Shown here: positions 51,614-59,914 of the stretch, piece by piece
How positions within the stretch are numbered: the stretch's first letter is position 1
How the letters are laid out: each line of letters starts with the position of its first letter
Origin: Paraburkholderia haematera
GTDB lineage: Bacteria; Pseudomonadota; Gammaproteobacteria; Burkholderiales; Burkholderiaceae
Direction: 5' to 3'
Length of the DNA: 64,000 nt
NCBI RefSeq assembly: GCF_905220975.1
Contig: NZ_CAJNBK010000009.1
Span: 186,001 to 250,000 of the forward strand
Position numbers and translations under genes: made by a program
The notes under the pieces: generated by a model
Told to the model about the DNA's origin: nothing
Seen by the model: only the letters and a program-made list of their open reading frames with translations
Databases searched by the model: none

Positions 51614-52444
51614 TTAGATCACGCAGCGTGCCGCGCGATTGCGTAACGCGCGAATCGCGCTGAACGCGGTCAGTGCGGACGTCTTGGGGTTATCCGGCAG
51701 CGGCTTGCCGCACATTTCCAGCGACATCTCGCCGAATGCGCCGCGCGCCACGATGCGGTGCACATTGCGCGACACGTGCGGGTCGGCGATCAGGCGAACC
51801 GTGGTCTGGTCCAGACCCAGGCCGGCCAGCGCGATCGTCGCGGCGACGTTGGCGTTCTTCGGATACAGGCGCGCCGCTTCGCGCGCGCTGCCTTCGAAAA
51901 TCACGGTCTCTTCGCTCAGCGTGTGCAAATTGCAGAGCTGTTCCGCAGGCGTGCCGAGCCAACCCATGGGCGGCTTGCGGCCCGTGTACAACACTTCGTC
52001 GAGGCCGCCGAGCTTGGCGGCGGACAACGCATCCACGCCGCCGATTGCGCCCGCCAGCAGCGTCAACGTTGCGTCGCCTTCATCGGCTGCGGCGGAAAGC
52101 GCGTCCAGCAACATCATGTCGGACAGCGCGCCGATCGAGGCGACCGCGCAATCCGTTCCGGCTTTCAGCAACGGCACCACGTGATCGACCAGTGCGCTGT
52201 GCCCCGCGCATTCCAGTGCGAAATGCGGCTTGCTGCTCAACGCCGACACCGACGACACCACATCCACCGACGCGCCCACCACGTCACGCACCGATGCCGC
52301 GTGACGCTCCGGCACGATCACGTGCGACACGCGCACCGTCGGGTCCGACTCGACCGAGCGATACACCGCCTGGCCGATCGCGCCGAAGCCGATCATCGCG
52401 ACGTCGATGGGTGCGTGATGCCCCGCGTAGCCGGCGTCATGCAT
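51614..52444 (-). CDS. L-aspartate dehydrogenase family protein
   Basis: 276 residues of the aspartate dehydrogenase/DUF108 family, which oxidises L-aspartate to iminoaspartate with NAD(P)+. Rossmann motif VAMIGFGAIGQAV (residues 15-27). GAIGGVDALSAAKLGGLDEV and YPKNANVAATIALAGLG are family-specific. DPHVSRNVHRI contains the catalytic His region. It overlaps the ThDP-enzyme gene by eight bases. A role in an aromatic operon is puzzling; it may reduce an oxo/imino acid formed from a nitrogen-containing ring. Confidence 0.87.
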   Translation of the reverse strand: MHDAGYAGHHAPIDVAMIGFGAIGQAVYRSVESDPTVRVSHVIVPERHAASVRDVVGASVDVVSSVSALSSKPHFALECAGHSALVDHVVPLLKAGTDCAVASIGALSDMMLLDALSAAADEGDATLTLLAGAIGGVDALSAAKLGGLDEVLYTGRKPPMGWLGTPAEQLCNLHTLSEETVIFEGSAREAARLYPKNANVAATIALAGLGLDQTTVRLIADPHVSRNVHRIVARGAFGEMSLEMCGKPLPDNPKTSALTAFSAIRALRNRAARCVI

Positions 52445-54095
52445 GTTCCGGCTCCTGTTCCTTGACCGGCGGGCCCGCGAACGCGGTGGCGAACGAGCCG
52501 ACCGACAGCATGTCCACTTCGACCAGTACGGGACCCGTCTTCGCCATGCCTTCGCGGATGATGTCTTCGGCCTGGTCGAGCGATTTGATGCGGTAGTGCG
52601 TGAGCTTCAGGCTCTCGCAGAACTGCGCGAAATCCGGCTGGTGCAGATCGACGTAGCAACGGCGGCCGCCGTATTGCGCGTCCTGAATGTTGCGGATCAC
52701 GCCGTAACACTGGTCGTTCATCAACACGATCATGACGTTGGCGTTTTCCTGCACGGCCGTCGCGAGTTCGCCGACGTTGACCATCAGGCCGCCGTCGCCC
52801 ACCAGGCACACGGTCTTCGCGGCATTGCCGGCGAGCGCTGCGCCGATGCCCATTTGCATACCCTGGCCGATGCCGCCGCCAAGTGCATGAACGCCCGCTC
52901 GCGGCGAGAAGATCTTCAGCATGCGGTTGCCCCACGTGCTGTTCGAGATCGTGACGTCGCGCACCCAGTTATAGTCACGGCCCACTGCTTGTTGCAGCGC
53001 GTCGACGAGGCGCTTGTACGGGCCGAGGCCCTTGCCCACATCGGCCACTGCGCTTTCGCGCGCGGCAGCCAGGTCTTGCGCGAAGGTCGGATCGACCTTC
53101 AGGCGCCCTTCGAGCAGCGTCGCGAGTTCCTCGAGAACGGCGGATGCATCGCCGTGGATGAACATGTCGTTGCGATAGCCGCGGTTGTCGGCGAGCGCGT
53201 CGGCATCGACGCGATACAGTGGTTGCGGCAGCGCCAACTTGTACTTCAGCGTTTCATTGCCACGCAGACGCGAACCGACCACCACCAGCGCATCACACGT
53301 CTTGTAGAAGCTCTCGACAGCCGAATGCACGTTGAACGCGCCGAGCGTCGCCGGATGATCTTCCGGCAGCACGCCACGGCCCTGCACGCTGGTCACGACG
53401 CCGAAGCCCAGCGCCACCAGACGCTCAACCGCGGCACTCGCGTGACGCGTGCCGCCGCCCAGCCACAACAGCGGGCGCTTTGCATTCGCCAGTTGATCCG
53501 CAAGTTGCTCAACACGCTTGCTGCAATGCGTGAGCGTGGTGACGTGCGGCGCAGCCAGATCGGCAGGCCATTCGATTTCCGCAGCCTGAATGTCGATCGG
53601 GATTTCGACGCTGACCGGGCCGCTCGGCGCGGTTTGCGCGACACGCACGGCTTCGCGGATCGTCGGCAGCGCGGTTTCCACCGAGCGCACGCGGAACGCG
53701 GCCTTCGAGATCGACTGCAGCATCGACAATTGATCCGGCGCTTCGTGGATATAAGCGAGGTCCTGATCGAGGTATTCGGTTTCGATCTGGCCGGTGATGT
53801 GCAGCAGCGCGGTGCCCGCCGTCAGTGCTTCGACCATCGCGCCGGCTGCGTTACCCGCCGCGGTGCCGGTACTGGTAAATGCCACGCCAAGGCCGCCGGA
53901 GACACGCGCGAGGCCATCAGCCATGTTCACCGCGCCCGCTTCACCGCGTGCGCCGACGTAGCGAATCTTGCCGCGATTGTGGATCGCGTCGAGGATCGGC
54001 ATGTTGTGGATCGAGATCACGCCGAATGCGGTTTGAACGCCGCATTGCTCGAGAAAAGCGGCGATCAGTTCGCCAACGGTGGTTGTGTTAGACAT
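52437..54095 (-). CDS. ThDP-dependent enzyme, acetolactate synthase-like
   Basis: 552 residues from ATG 54095 (the frame to 54119 overlaps the SDR gene further). N-terminal pyrimidine domain has the activating Glu in GARGEAGAVNMADG. Central domain follows. The C-terminal diphosphate-binding motif is CLVGDGGLMVNVGE up to VLMNDQCYG (GDG-x26-N pattern ending ND). Members include acetolactate synthase, benzoylformate decarboxylase and glyoxylate carboligase. In an aromatic operon a decarboxylase acting on an aryl-pyruvate or oxo-acid is plausible. Overlaps its neighbours by eight bases at both ends. Confidence 0.9.
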   Translation of the reverse strand: MSNTTTVGELIAAFLEQCGVQTAFGVISIHNMPILDAIHNRGKIRYVGARGEAGAVNMADGLARVSGGLGVAFTSTGTAAGNAAGAMVEALTAGTALLHITGQIETEYLDQDLAYIHEAPDQLSMLQSISKAAFRVRSVETALPTIREAVRVAQTAPSGPVSVEIPIDIQAAEIEWPADLAAPHVTTLTHCSKRVEQLADQLANAKRPLLWLGGGTRHASAAVERLVALGFGVVTSVQGRGVLPEDHPATLGAFNVHSAVESFYKTCDALVVVGSRLRGNETLKYKLALPQPLYRVDADALADNRGYRNDMFIHGDASAVLEELATLLEGRLKVDPTFAQDLAAARESAVADVGKGLGPYKRLVDALQQAVGRDYNWVRDVTISNSTWGNRMLKIFSPRAGVHALGGGIGQGMQMGIGAALAGNAAKTVCLVGDGGLMVNVGELATAVQENANVMIVLMNDQCYGVIRNIQDAQYGGRRCYVDLHQPDFAQFCESLKLTHYRIKSLDQAEDIIREGMAKTGPVLVEVDMLSVGSFATAFAGPPVKEQEPEHA

Positions 54096-54885
54096 GTCGT
54101 GCAACGCCTCCAGAAACATCGATGTGACTGCCCGTCGTATAGGACGACAGCGTCGTAGCCAGATAAAAGAGCGCTTGTGCGGCTTCTTCGGGGCGACCGA
54201 AGCGGCCTAGCGGAATGTTTTTCTTGCGCGCCAGTTCGGCGGTCCAGTCTTCCCAGCTCTGGCCCGGCTGCGCTTCTTTTGCGTAACGGCGGCGCCATTG
54301 ACCCGATTCGACGATGCCGATCAGAATCGAATTCACGCGGATACGTTGCGGCGCGAGTTCGACCGCGAGCGATTTAATGAGGCTCAGCACGCCGGCACGT
54401 GCCGACGACGTCGCCACCATGTGTGGCTCGGGTTGCAGCGCGAGCAGCGAGTTCACGCAGACCACCGCCGGGTTTGACGCATCACGCAGCATCGGCAGGA
54501 AGGCACGGGTCGGGCGGATCACGCTGAAGTACTTCAGGTCGAGTTCTTCGCGCCAGGCGTCGTCGGTGGTGTCGGCGAAGGTCGACACGCGGCCCTGGCC
54601 GGCGTTGTTCACCAGCATGTCGGTGCGGCCAAAGCGTGCCTGCACCGCTTGCGCGAAGGCTGTGACCTCGTCCGCGTCGAGCACGTCGCAGGTTTGCGCC
54701 AGCAGTTGCCCTTGAGGAAACTGCGTCTTCAATGCGGTTTCCGCTTGTGCAAGCCGTTCGGCATCGCGTCCGCAGATCGCGACCGTTGCGCCTGCCCGCA
54801 GAAACAGTTCAGCCGTTGCGAGGCCGATGCCGGACGAGCCGCCTGTCACCACCGCTACCTGCCCGGTCAAGTCGATTTGAATCAT
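54088..54885 (-). CDS. SDR-family protein lacking the catalytic Tyr-Lys pair
   Basis: 265 residues with the classical SDR cofactor motif VVTGGSSGIGLA (residues 12-23) and NNAG (93-96), plus Ser146 (VCVNSLLA). At the expected active-site position, 13 residues after the Ser, the sequence reads T159-S-S-A-R163 in place of Y-x-x-x-K. The C-terminal IPLGRFGRPEEAAQALFYLAT and IDVSGGVARHV are normal. It may bind cofactor or substrate without redox catalysis, or use another acid. Overlaps the ThDP-enzyme gene by eight bases and the IclR gene by four. Confidence 0.88.
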   Translation of the reverse strand: MIQIDLTGQVAVVTGGSSGIGLATAELFLRAGATVAICGRDAERLAQAETALKTQFPQGQLLAQTCDVLDADEVTAFAQAVQARFGRTDMLVNNAGQGRVSTFADTTDDAWREELDLKYFSVIRPTRAFLPMLRDASNPAVVCVNSLLALQPEPHMVATSSARAGVLSLIKSLAVELAPQRIRVNSILIGIVESGQWRRRYAKEAQPGQSWEDWTAELARKKNIPLGRFGRPEEAAQALFYLATTLSSYTTGSHIDVSGGVARHV

Positions 54886-55784
54886 TTGAGCCCCAGTGCC
54901 TTCATGTATTTCGTGCCCGCGTTCGGACTGCCCTTCGGCCGATAGTTGAGCCGCTGCGAGAGGTCGTCAGCAGCTCGGCGGACCTTGTCGATCAGGCCGC
55001 TGTCGAGCAGCGAGGCATCGATCTCGTGGCGCGGAATCGTCGTCGTGATCACCGCGACGATGCGGCCTGTGTCGTTACGCACCGGCGCGCTCACCACCGA
55101 AATGCCGCGTTCGAACGACGATTCGCTGATCGCGTAACCGCGTCGTGCGTCGTCGCGAATGCGTTCGTACAGGTCGTCGATCGTGGCGGGTGTCTGCTTT
55201 GTGAAGCGTTCCAGTTCCGGCTCGGGATAGAGCTTCTTCAACTCATCGAGGGTCATGTCGCCCATCAGCACCTGGCCGTGCGTCGTTGCGTAAGCCGGCA
55301 GACGCGTGCCGACATTCACCTTCACCGAGCTGAAAATCGGCGCATGACTTTGCGCTTTGGCGACGAACACGACGTCGCGTCCATCGCGAATCACAATGTG
55401 GCTGGTGAGACCGGTGTCGTCGCGCAGCGCTTCGATGATCGGCAGGCCGAGGTCGGTCAGTTCGAGCGAGCTCAGATATTCGAAACCGAGCCGCAGCACC
55501 GCGACGCCGAGGCGATAGTTGCGGTCTTTGTCGGCGCGCTCGAGAAAACCGAGCGATTCGAGTGTTTGCAGCAGACGGAACACCGTCGTGCGGGGAATCT
55601 TCAGGCGCTTCGATAATTCCGGTGCGCCAAGAACCGGCTCGCGCGGCGAGAACTCCGTCAGAATCTTCAGACCGCGTTCCAGACCCGGCACGCGATAGCT
55701 GATATCGCTGCTGGTGTCTGCGTCGTTGCGGTCGTTGCGGTCGTCGTCCGCGTCGCGCTCGGCGCTAATCGTGTCGGGCGTCAT
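54882..55784 (-). CDS. IclR-family regulator embedded in the aromatic operon
   Basis: 300 residues. Winged helix-turn-helix at about residues 32-95 (VPGLERGLKILTEFS, APELSKRLKIPRTTVFRLLQ). The effector domain follows with VGTRLPAYATTHGQVLM and SSFERGISVVSAPV, the IclR C-terminal signature. It follows the alpha/beta hydrolase gene with no gap and overlaps the SDR gene, so it is transcribed with the operon it probably controls. Most of it is closely similar to the IclR protein at 61344. Confidence 0.92.
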   Translation of the reverse strand: MTPDTISAERDADDDRNDRNDADTSSDISYRVPGLERGLKILTEFSPREPVLGAPELSKRLKIPRTTVFRLLQTLESLGFLERADKDRNYRLGVAVLRLGFEYLSSLELTDLGLPIIEALRDDTGLTSHIVIRDGRDVVFVAKAQSHAPIFSSVKVNVGTRLPAYATTHGQVLMGDMTLDELKKLYPEPELERFTKQTPATIDDLYERIRDDARRGYAISESSFERGISVVSAPVRNDTGRIVAVITTTIPRHEIDASLLDSGLIDKVRRAADDLSQRLNYRPKGSPNAGTKYMKALGLK

Positions 55785-56675
55785 TCATTGGCTCCGTTGT
55801 CCGTCGCTCGCGCGGCAGAACGTGTCGATGATCGCGGTATACGCGGCGGGTGCTTCGATATAACCGGCATGCCCCGCGCGTGGTACGACCTGCAAGGTGG
55901 TGCCGGCGGCGAGCGCGAGTCGCTCGCAGGCTTCGGGGGGCGTAATGGCGTCGTCGGCGCCGACCGCGATGTTGATGCGGCCTGTGTGGCGCGCGAGATC
56001 ACTGGCAAGATCAGCGTTGACGAGCAGATGAGTCGCTTGCGCATAGCCGTGCGGAATCACGCGCGACATGTTCCAGCGCACCCACGCGCGCGCTTCGTCG
56101 CTCGCGTGCGCGGACAACATATTGGTGCTGCGTTTTTCGGCGAGACCTTGCGGGCCGAGTTCTTGCAGCATCGTGAGACGCTGGTCACGCTTCGTTTCCC
56201 GCACTTCCGCTGGCGAGGCGCCATAACCGCCAGCCGGCGACAACAACAGCAAGCCGGCCACGCGCTGCGGATTCGTCACGGCAAACGCGCCCGCGATGAT
56301 CGCGCCGAGCGAATGACCCAGCAGCACGCAGCGTTCGATGCCGAGTGCGTCGAGCCACGCTTTCAATACAGTGGCGTAATCGCTCGCAACGGGCGATTCA
56401 GCCTCCACCGGTGTGGAGGCTGCGTAACCCGGCGCATCCCACGCCAGCACACGGCGCGTCTCACCCAGCACTTCAAACTGCTGCACCCACGAAGCCGCGC
56501 CCGACCCGATACCGTGAAGCATCACCACAGGCAGTGCTTCACTTCCGGCGCCATCCGCGTCGCGATAGCTCACGGCGCGTTGCGATGCCAGCCAGATCTG
56601 CTGCGCCGGAAAACGCGCAAGGCGCGCTTCGAGCGTAGTGTTCTGATCGACGGTAGCGGACGGGACTGCGGACAT
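55785..56675 (-). CDS. Alpha/beta hydrolase
   Basis: 296 residues from ATG 56675 with AAGGAA upstream. HGIGSGAASW forms the oxyanion hole, LLGHSLGAIIAG the nucleophile elbow (Ser), GADDAITPP the acid loop and RAGHAGYIEAP the His. This is the pattern of meta-cleavage C-C hydrolases and enol-lactone hydrolases. In this operon it may cleave a ring-fission product. It is followed immediately by the IclR gene. Confidence 0.9.
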   Translation of the reverse strand: MSAVPSATVDQNTTLEARLARFPAQQIWLASQRAVSYRDADGAGSEALPVVMLHGIGSGAASWVQQFEVLGETRRVLAWDAPGYAASTPVEAESPVASDYATVLKAWLDALGIERCVLLGHSLGAIIAGAFAVTNPQRVAGLLLLSPAGGYGASPAEVRETKRDQRLTMLQELGPQGLAEKRSTNMLSAHASDEARAWVRWNMSRVIPHGYAQATHLLVNADLASDLARHTGRINIAVGADDAITPPEACERLALAAGTTLQVVPRAGHAGYIEAPAAYTAIIDTFCRASDGQRSQ

Positions 56676-56713
56676 GATTTCCTTCGCGGGTGTTTTCAAA
56701 GCAACCTAGGGGC

Positions 56714-57241
56714 TTAGCGCTTGAGCCTGGCCAACGGCGAATCCGGCGGATACGTCGGCGTAATCGGCTTCGGCGAACCGAGCATCACGCACATCAACGC
56801 ATCTTCTTCGCCGATGTTCACTTCCGTGCGATACACGCCTGGCGGCACCGAGATCAGGTCGCGCTCGCCGAGCACGGCTTCCCACGTTTCGCCGTCTTTC
56901 TCGCAAATCACTTTCATCTTGCCGCGCAGCACGAAGAAGATTTCTTCGACATCCATATGAATATGGCTCGGACCGATATTGCCGGCCGGAATCACCATCG
57001 TCGAAAACGTGAAGCCGCCTGCGGGCACCGTGTTCACGTCCTTCGCGACGCCCGTGCCGCCCGTACCGACATAACGCATTTGCGCGCGGCGGTATTTCGG
57101 GTCGTAGTCGGCCTGGAACTTCAGCGCGTCCCAGTCGTAACGACGCGTTTCCAGACGCGCGACGCGGCTGTCCAACCATTGTGCAAAGTTTGCGTCCGCG
57201 GGTTGTTCCCACGATTTGCGTTCGAGTTCGGCGTCCGCCAT
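56714..57241 (-). CDS. Cupin-domain protein
   Basis: 175 residues from ATG 57241. The cupin core is GPSHIHMDVEEIFFVLRGKM (His, His, Glu motif 1) and, in motif 2, LISVPPGVYRTEVN. The N-terminal 60 residues (LERKSWEQPADANFAQWLDSR) form an extra helical part. Metal-binding cupins act as dioxygenases, isomerases or hydrolases; the reaction here is unknown. A longer frame to 57697 is antisense to the SDR gene and rejected. Confidence 0.86.
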   Translation of the reverse strand: MADAELERKSWEQPADANFAQWLDSRVARLETRRYDWDALKFQADYDPKYRRAQMRYVGTGGTGVAKDVNTVPAGGFTFSTMVIPAGNIGPSHIHMDVEEIFFVLRGKMKVICEKDGETWEAVLGERDLISVPPGVYRTEVNIGEEDALMCVMLGSPKPITPTYPPDSPLARLKR

Positions 57242-57267
57242 CTCTTTCTCCTTTCGATTCGACAAGA

Positions 57268-58044
57268 TCAATTCATCACGAAGCCGCCGTTGACCGGCAA
57301 CAACTGGCCAGTCACGAAGCGCGCGGCATCGGACAACAGGAACAGCACCGGCCCGGTGACGTCGTCGGGCACTTGTGCGCGCGTGAGCGCACGGCCTTGC
57401 AGGTAATACTGGTGGCGCTCGGCGGGCACATACGCGGTGGCTTCGACTTCGGTGAGGCCTGGAGCGATCGCGTTGACCGTCACGCCGTGGGCGCCGAATT
57501 CGCGCGCCAGCGAGCGGGTCATCGAGATCACCGCGCCCTTGCTCGCGACATAGGCAAGCAATTTCGGCGCGCCCCACATCGCCGTGTCCGACGCGATGTT
57601 GACGATGCTGCCGCGGCCCGAGTCGCGCAGATACGGCAGCGCGGCGGTACTCATCAGCCACGTGCCGCGCACGTTGACGTTCATCACGGCGTCCCACGTA
57701 TCGACCGACAATTCGTCGGCGGACTTGCCGCCGGAGTTGGTGATCGCCGCGTTGTTGATCAGTGCGTCCGCACCACCGAGTTGCGCCGCCGCCTGATCGG
57801 CAAATTGCTTGATGCTGGCGGGGTCGGCGAGATCGAGCGGCAGATACGTCACCGCGTGGCCCTGCTCGACCAGCGACGCAGCGAGCGCACGGCCTTCGTC
57901 ATGCAGCACGTCACCGAACACGATTTGCGCACCAGCTTGCACCAGCGAGCGAACAAACGCCGCGCCGAGACCGCGCGCGCCGCCGGTCACGAGGACACGC
58001 CGGCCCTTGAGTGCCGACACTGCCGGTGGCGCTTCGTTATGCAT
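57268..58044 (-). CDS. SDR-family oxidoreductase (canonical)
   Basis: 258 residues from ATG 58044. VLVTGGARGLGAAFVRSL and INNAAITNSGG, catalytic Ser in NIASDTAMWG, Tyr-Lys in LAYVASKGAV and the C-terminal LLPVNGG are all classical. It overlaps the oxygenase gene by eight bases, so it is well placed to be the cis-dihydrodiol dehydrogenase that rearomatises the Rieske product. That role is an inference from position. Confidence 0.92.
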   Translation of the reverse strand: MHNEAPPAVSALKGRRVLVTGGARGLGAAFVRSLVQAGAQIVFGDVLHDEGRALAASLVEQGHAVTYLPLDLADPASIKQFADQAAAQLGGADALINNAAITNSGGKSADELSVDTWDAVMNVNVRGTWLMSTAALPYLRDSGRGSIVNIASDTAMWGAPKLLAYVASKGAVISMTRSLAREFGAHGVTVNAIAPGLTEVEATAYVPAERHQYYLQGRALTRAQVPDDVTGPVLFLLSDAARFVTGQLLPVNGGFVMN

Positions 58045-59149
58045 GGCTGTGGCCTGCTTCGGTTTGCGCCGGATCGACCTGAGCGGCTTGCGTGGCTTGA
58101 TCCGCTTGAGCGCGATACGCATCCAGTTCAGCGAAATGTTGTTGCGCGCGCTGACGGAACATGCGGCGCACCCGCGTCATGCCGACGTCGTGCTGATAGA
58201 GGAATTCGTGCTGGCGTGCATTCGGCGCCATGCTTTCGAGAACATAGCGATCCTGTTCCAGCACGTCCCAATGCAGACCTTCCAGACGGTTGCGATACAT
58301 GAAGCGCCATGCGTCGCGCTGCCAGCCCGACACCTTGCGCGTGCGCCAGAAGTAAACCTGGCAATTGTTTTCGTCGACCGGTGTAGCAAAGCCGATGATC
58401 CCGAAGTTGCCGCCCGGGCCGAACTTCTTCTTGTAGGGAATCGCGAGGCGCATCCACAGCGTGCCGGTTTCGCCGAGCTCGACCCAGTCGAAATTCACAT
58501 CGCGCTGGCCGACCTTTTCGAACATCAGACCGGTTTCGGTCTTGCGCACACGCATGTCGGCCTGCTTGTCGCCCTCGGCCATTGAATGCGAGGTGGCGTG
58601 CAGATACGCGCCGTGCATCGGGTCCATCACGTTGTCGATCGCGTACTGGTAATTGCACTTCCAGTTCGACATGCACAGGAAGTTCGCGTATTCCTCGCCG
58701 ACCAGTTCTTCCGGCAGCACGAGCGGCGCGGGTTCTCGATGGGCGTCGTCGCCGAACCACAGGAAGATCGCACCGGCATGCTCTTCGACCGGATACGACT
58801 TCACGCACTTCTGGCCTTCCAGCGGGCAGTTCGAGACGGCCGGGACTTTCGTGACCGTGCCGCCGCCGTCGATTTCAATGCCGTGATACCAGCAGGCAAC
58901 ACTGCCACCCAGGTTCCAGCCGAGCGACAGGCGCGCGCCACGGTGCGGGCAGCGGTCTTCGAGCGCGCGGACTTTGCCTTCCTTGTCGCGCCACAGCACG
59001 ATCTGGTCGCCCAGACGCGTGATGCCGACCGGCGCGTCGCCGACTTGCCAGCTCGGCGCAACGGGATACCAGTAATTGCGCAGGCCACGATCCAGATAGG
59101 ACTGGATCGGGTCGGCCGCGCCTTGAGTCGTTGTATTGGGGGACGTCAT
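58037..59149 (-). CDS. Rieske oxygenase alpha subunit of the aromatic operon
   Basis: 370 residues from ATG 59149, preceded by GGAG. Rieske cluster ligands are CPHRG (67-71) and CWYHG (86-90). The mononuclear iron site is NVMDPMHGAYLHATSHS (D-x2-H-x4-H). Its size and lack of a beta-subunit gene nearby fit the single-subunit (alpha3) oxygenases such as vanillate, dicamba or carbazole types. Electrons would come from the Rieske ferredoxin and flavoprotein of the same operon. The substrate is not identifiable. Confidence 0.92.
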   Translation of the reverse strand: MTSPNTTTQGAADPIQSYLDRGLRNYWYPVAPSWQVGDAPVGITRLGDQIVLWRDKEGKVRALEDRCPHRGARLSLGWNLGGSVACWYHGIEIDGGGTVTKVPAVSNCPLEGQKCVKSYPVEEHAGAIFLWFGDDAHREPAPLVLPEELVGEEYANFLCMSNWKCNYQYAIDNVMDPMHGAYLHATSHSMAEGDKQADMRVRKTETGLMFEKVGQRDVNFDWVELGETGTLWMRLAIPYKKKFGPGGNFGIIGFATPVDENNCQVYFWRTRKVSGWQRDAWRFMYRNRLEGLHWDVLEQDRYVLESMAPNARQHEFLYQHDVGMTRVRRMFRQRAQQHFAELDAYRAQADQATQAAQVDPAQTEAGHSHA

Positions 59150-59198
59150 GAAGAGACTCCGGATACGAAAGCGATGAGACGTGTTCAGGAAAGCGCGC

Positions 59199-59510
59199 TT
59201 ATTCGGCGAGCAGGCGGAATTCAGCGGCGAGACGGTCGGCATCCCACGTGTTGCCTTCCGGAGTACGGAAGCCCACGCGGTTCAACCCGTCGACCACCTC
59301 CTGCAACTCATTCGCGCCGGCTTCGAAAACTTTTTCGAGCGCATCGCCGAAGTCGTTTTCGTATTGGGTCGGCTCCGCTTTACGGTTTTGCCAGATGAAG
59401 TTCTCGGTCTCGCCCGGTTTTTCGATCACACCCTTGCCGGCGACGTTGTTCGGCTGCGGCGCGAGCCACGGCTTCAGGAAGGGATTGAAGGTTACGGTTT
59501 GCTCTCGCAT
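59199..59510 (-). CDS. Small protein with recombinase-like C-terminal helix-turn-helix
   Basis: 103 residues from ATG 59510, one base after the ferredoxin stop. The N-terminus EQTVTFNPFLKPWLAPQPNN is polar and Pro/Asn-rich. The C-terminus (VVDGLNRVGFRTPEGNTWDADRL) resembles the end of large serine recombinases but lacks any catalytic domain. Being fixed between a Rieske ferredoxin and its oxygenase, it is probably an accessory or small subunit of the oxygenase rather than a DNA protein. I know similar small proteins beside Rieske genes only as uncharacterised. Confidence 0.7.
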   Translation of the reverse strand: MREQTVTFNPFLKPWLAPQPNNVAGKGVIEKPGETENFIWQNRKAEPTQYENDFGDALEKVFEAGANELQEVVDGLNRVGFRTPEGNTWDADRLAAEFRLLAE

Positions 59511-59511
59511 G

Positions 59512-59826
59512 TCATTCCACCTTGATCTGGATTTCTTCACCGGCGAGACGTACGGAGTACATCTTCAGGTCGCGGCCACCGGGCTCTTTCAAGCATTTGC
59601 CGGTCGGGATATGGAACACGGCTTCGTGCAGCGGGCACTCGACGGTGTCGCCGTCGACAAAGCCCTGCGTCAGCAACGCGTACGCATGGGGACAGACGTT
59701 TTCCAGCGCGTACAGCGCATCGCCCACCTTGTAGATGCCGATTTCCGTGCCGTCGAGTTTGAACTCGAGCGGCGCGTCTTCGGACAGGTCGCCGGCATGG
59801 CCGGCGCAGCGCCATTGTTCAGTCAT
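59512..59826 (-). CDS. Rieske-type [2Fe-2S] ferredoxin
   Basis: 104 residues with ligands Cys45-His47 (VCPHAY) and Cys64-His67 (VECPLHEAVF), the standard Rieske ferredoxin layout as in BphA3/HcaC. Carries electrons from the flavoprotein reductase to the oxygenase. First gene of the operon; GGAGAAGG precedes the start codon. Confidence 0.93.
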   Translation of the reverse strand: MTEQWRCAGHAGDLSEDAPLEFKLDGTEIGIYKVGDALYALENVCPHAYALLTQGFVDGDTVECPLHEAVFHIPTGKCLKEPGGRDLKMYSVRLAGEEIQIKVE

Positions 59827-59851
59827 TTCTCGCCTTCTCCTGAAGCCTTAT

Positions 59852-59867
59852 GTTCCATACAAGGAAC
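59852..59867. promoter_or_regulatory. Candidate IclR operator
   Basis: Perfect dyad GTTCC-ATACAA-GGAAC. It lies just downstream of the leftward promoter (next entry) and before the ferredoxin gene, so a bound repressor would block initiation or elongation. TTCC/GGAA dyads are typical for IclR-family proteins. Two related IclR genes lie in or next to this operon. Confidence 0.45.
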
Positions 59868-59886
59868 GTCAGTTCGTGTATGGATA

Positions 59887-59914
59887 ATTATAGGAGTGGC
59901 TTTGACTCGAGCAA
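59887..59914 (-). promoter_or_regulatory. Sigma70 promoter of the aromatic operon
   Basis: On the minus strand TTGCTC (59914-59909) and a perfect TATAAT (59892-59887) with a 16-base spacer. The predicted start is near 59880, about 54 bases before the ferredoxin start codon. Confidence 0.55.

Noticed and set aside
52443..54158. Long plus-strand open frame opposite the ThDP-enzyme gene
   Set aside because: Arg/His-rich, no domain or ribosome-binding site; shadow of the real gene.
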